A stretch of DNA of 64,000 nucleotides, taken from positions 93,880,018-93,944,017 of the forward strand of contig OZ026621.1 in assembly GCA_964020975.1 (NCBI GenBank), written 5' to 3'. The position numbers and the translations under genes were made by a program. Source of the stretch: Hermodice carunculata (lineage: Eukaryota > Annelida > Polychaeta > Eunicida > Amphinomidae). Shown one piece after another: positions 63,363 through 64,000 of the stretch. The notes under the pieces were generated by a model that saw only the letters and a program-made list of their open reading frames with translations, was not told the origin of the DNA and did no database searches. Every line of letters starts with the position of its first letter. Position 1 is the first letter of the stretch.

Positions 63363-64000
63363 GCTTAGTCTGTTCTATCCACTGCAGTACAGTGTCTTTA
63401 CGTCTGGCGCGGCTCAAACCATTCACTGCTTTGGCCATGTCAAGCCCCAAAGGCAAGGACATTTGTAGCAGCCTCGGGCGGGTCATTCCTCTCGTACCTG
63501 TCAACCGGGTTGACACAAGCTAGTCCTGGCATCTTGAAGGGCAATGTGATGTGTCCTGGTTGCTAATGTGGCCAGCCAAGTCCCCCACAGGATGCTGGTC
63601 TTCAGTGGGCCAAATATCCACAGCCATTTGCACATCTTTGATCTCCAAAGACACAGTCCTTTCTTTGAACTTTAATCTGCTTTTCTACTGTATAGGGCAC
63701 TTTTTGAATTTAAATATAGCAAAATTACTACTTTGGTGTGTAATGCAACACTTTATTGTGCAACTGATGCCTACAGGTAAACATAATTCATTTCTCCAAA
63801 TTCTCCCTCGAGTCTTCTGTCTGGTCCAGCTTGAATGTTTAATGTACCTAGCACATATTTCATACTCCAATTCTCTGATCTTATTTCACCATATACAGCT
63901 TTATGTATCTCCCAGTGTTTTCACCTGTTTTGCGTGTTTATACATTCAAAGCTTCCTACTAAGCCTTCTCACTCATGTACACAATATGATCTGTTTCTTT
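63363..64000 (-). other. 5' flank and probable 5' UTR of the GCK-III kinase gene
   Basis: This lies upstream of the proposed start codon. An in-frame TAG sits four codons before the ATG (63377-63375), so the reading frame does not extend further upstream without splicing. The start context is good: A at -3 and G at +4. The first 280 bases are richer in GC than the introns. I see no convincing TATA box or initiator, so the transcription start is not placed. Confidence 0.4.

Overview
The window is animal nuclear DNA: one host gene with large introns, on the minus strand, in AT-rich sequence full of short repeats. Introns of 0.8 to 22 kb with GT-AG borders, and dense families of small non-autonomous DNA transposons, suggest a marine invertebrate with a repeat-rich genome. 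An amphioxus, hemichordate or mollusc would fit; I cannot decide which. No bacterial or organellar sequence, rRNA, tRNA, CRISPR array or virus-like element was recognised.

The gene is a germinal-centre kinase of subfamily III (the STK24/MST3, STK25, STK26/MST4 group), read from about 63362 towards position 1. Eight consecutive coding positions were assembled and all phases agree: exon 1 (63362-63183, tentative), exon 2 (40768-40544), exon 3 (30432-30267), exon 4 in two versions (4A 14541-14384 and 4B 14338-14181), exon 5 (5072-4887), exon 6 (4122-3980), exon 7 (3135-2979) and exon 8 (2049-1984). Together they give about 427 residues. The kinase domain is complete, but the C-terminal part, which in this family binds PDCD10/CCM3, lies beyond position 1.

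The main discovery is the exon 4 pair. Both copies are 158 bp, with the same phases, and lie 45 bp apart. Each encodes the catalytic Asn, DFG, activation loop and APE segment. Both are intact, and they differ mostly at silent sites, so they are an old pair of mutually exclusive exons that swap the activation segment. Including both, or neither, breaks the frame. A second oddity is an array of 49-bp repeats next to exon 2. Its unit is a copy of the last 40 bases of exon 2 plus its splice donor, so the intron holds a row of decoy donors. The first well-preserved decoy would add exactly 49 stop-free codons in frame.

The introns carry three small-transposon families. (1) Elements of about 240 bp, TTAA-flanked (piggyBac-like), have a long internal hairpin whose arms change together from copy to copy. 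(2) pogo-like TA-flanked elements begin CAGTGGTCCCTG. (3) Elements ending TTAAGGGTGTGGTACACTTT have in one case had their end tandemly amplified. There are also older dispersed repeats, minisatellites and microsatellites. One unexplained open frame of 190 codons (39363-38791) lies in intron 1.
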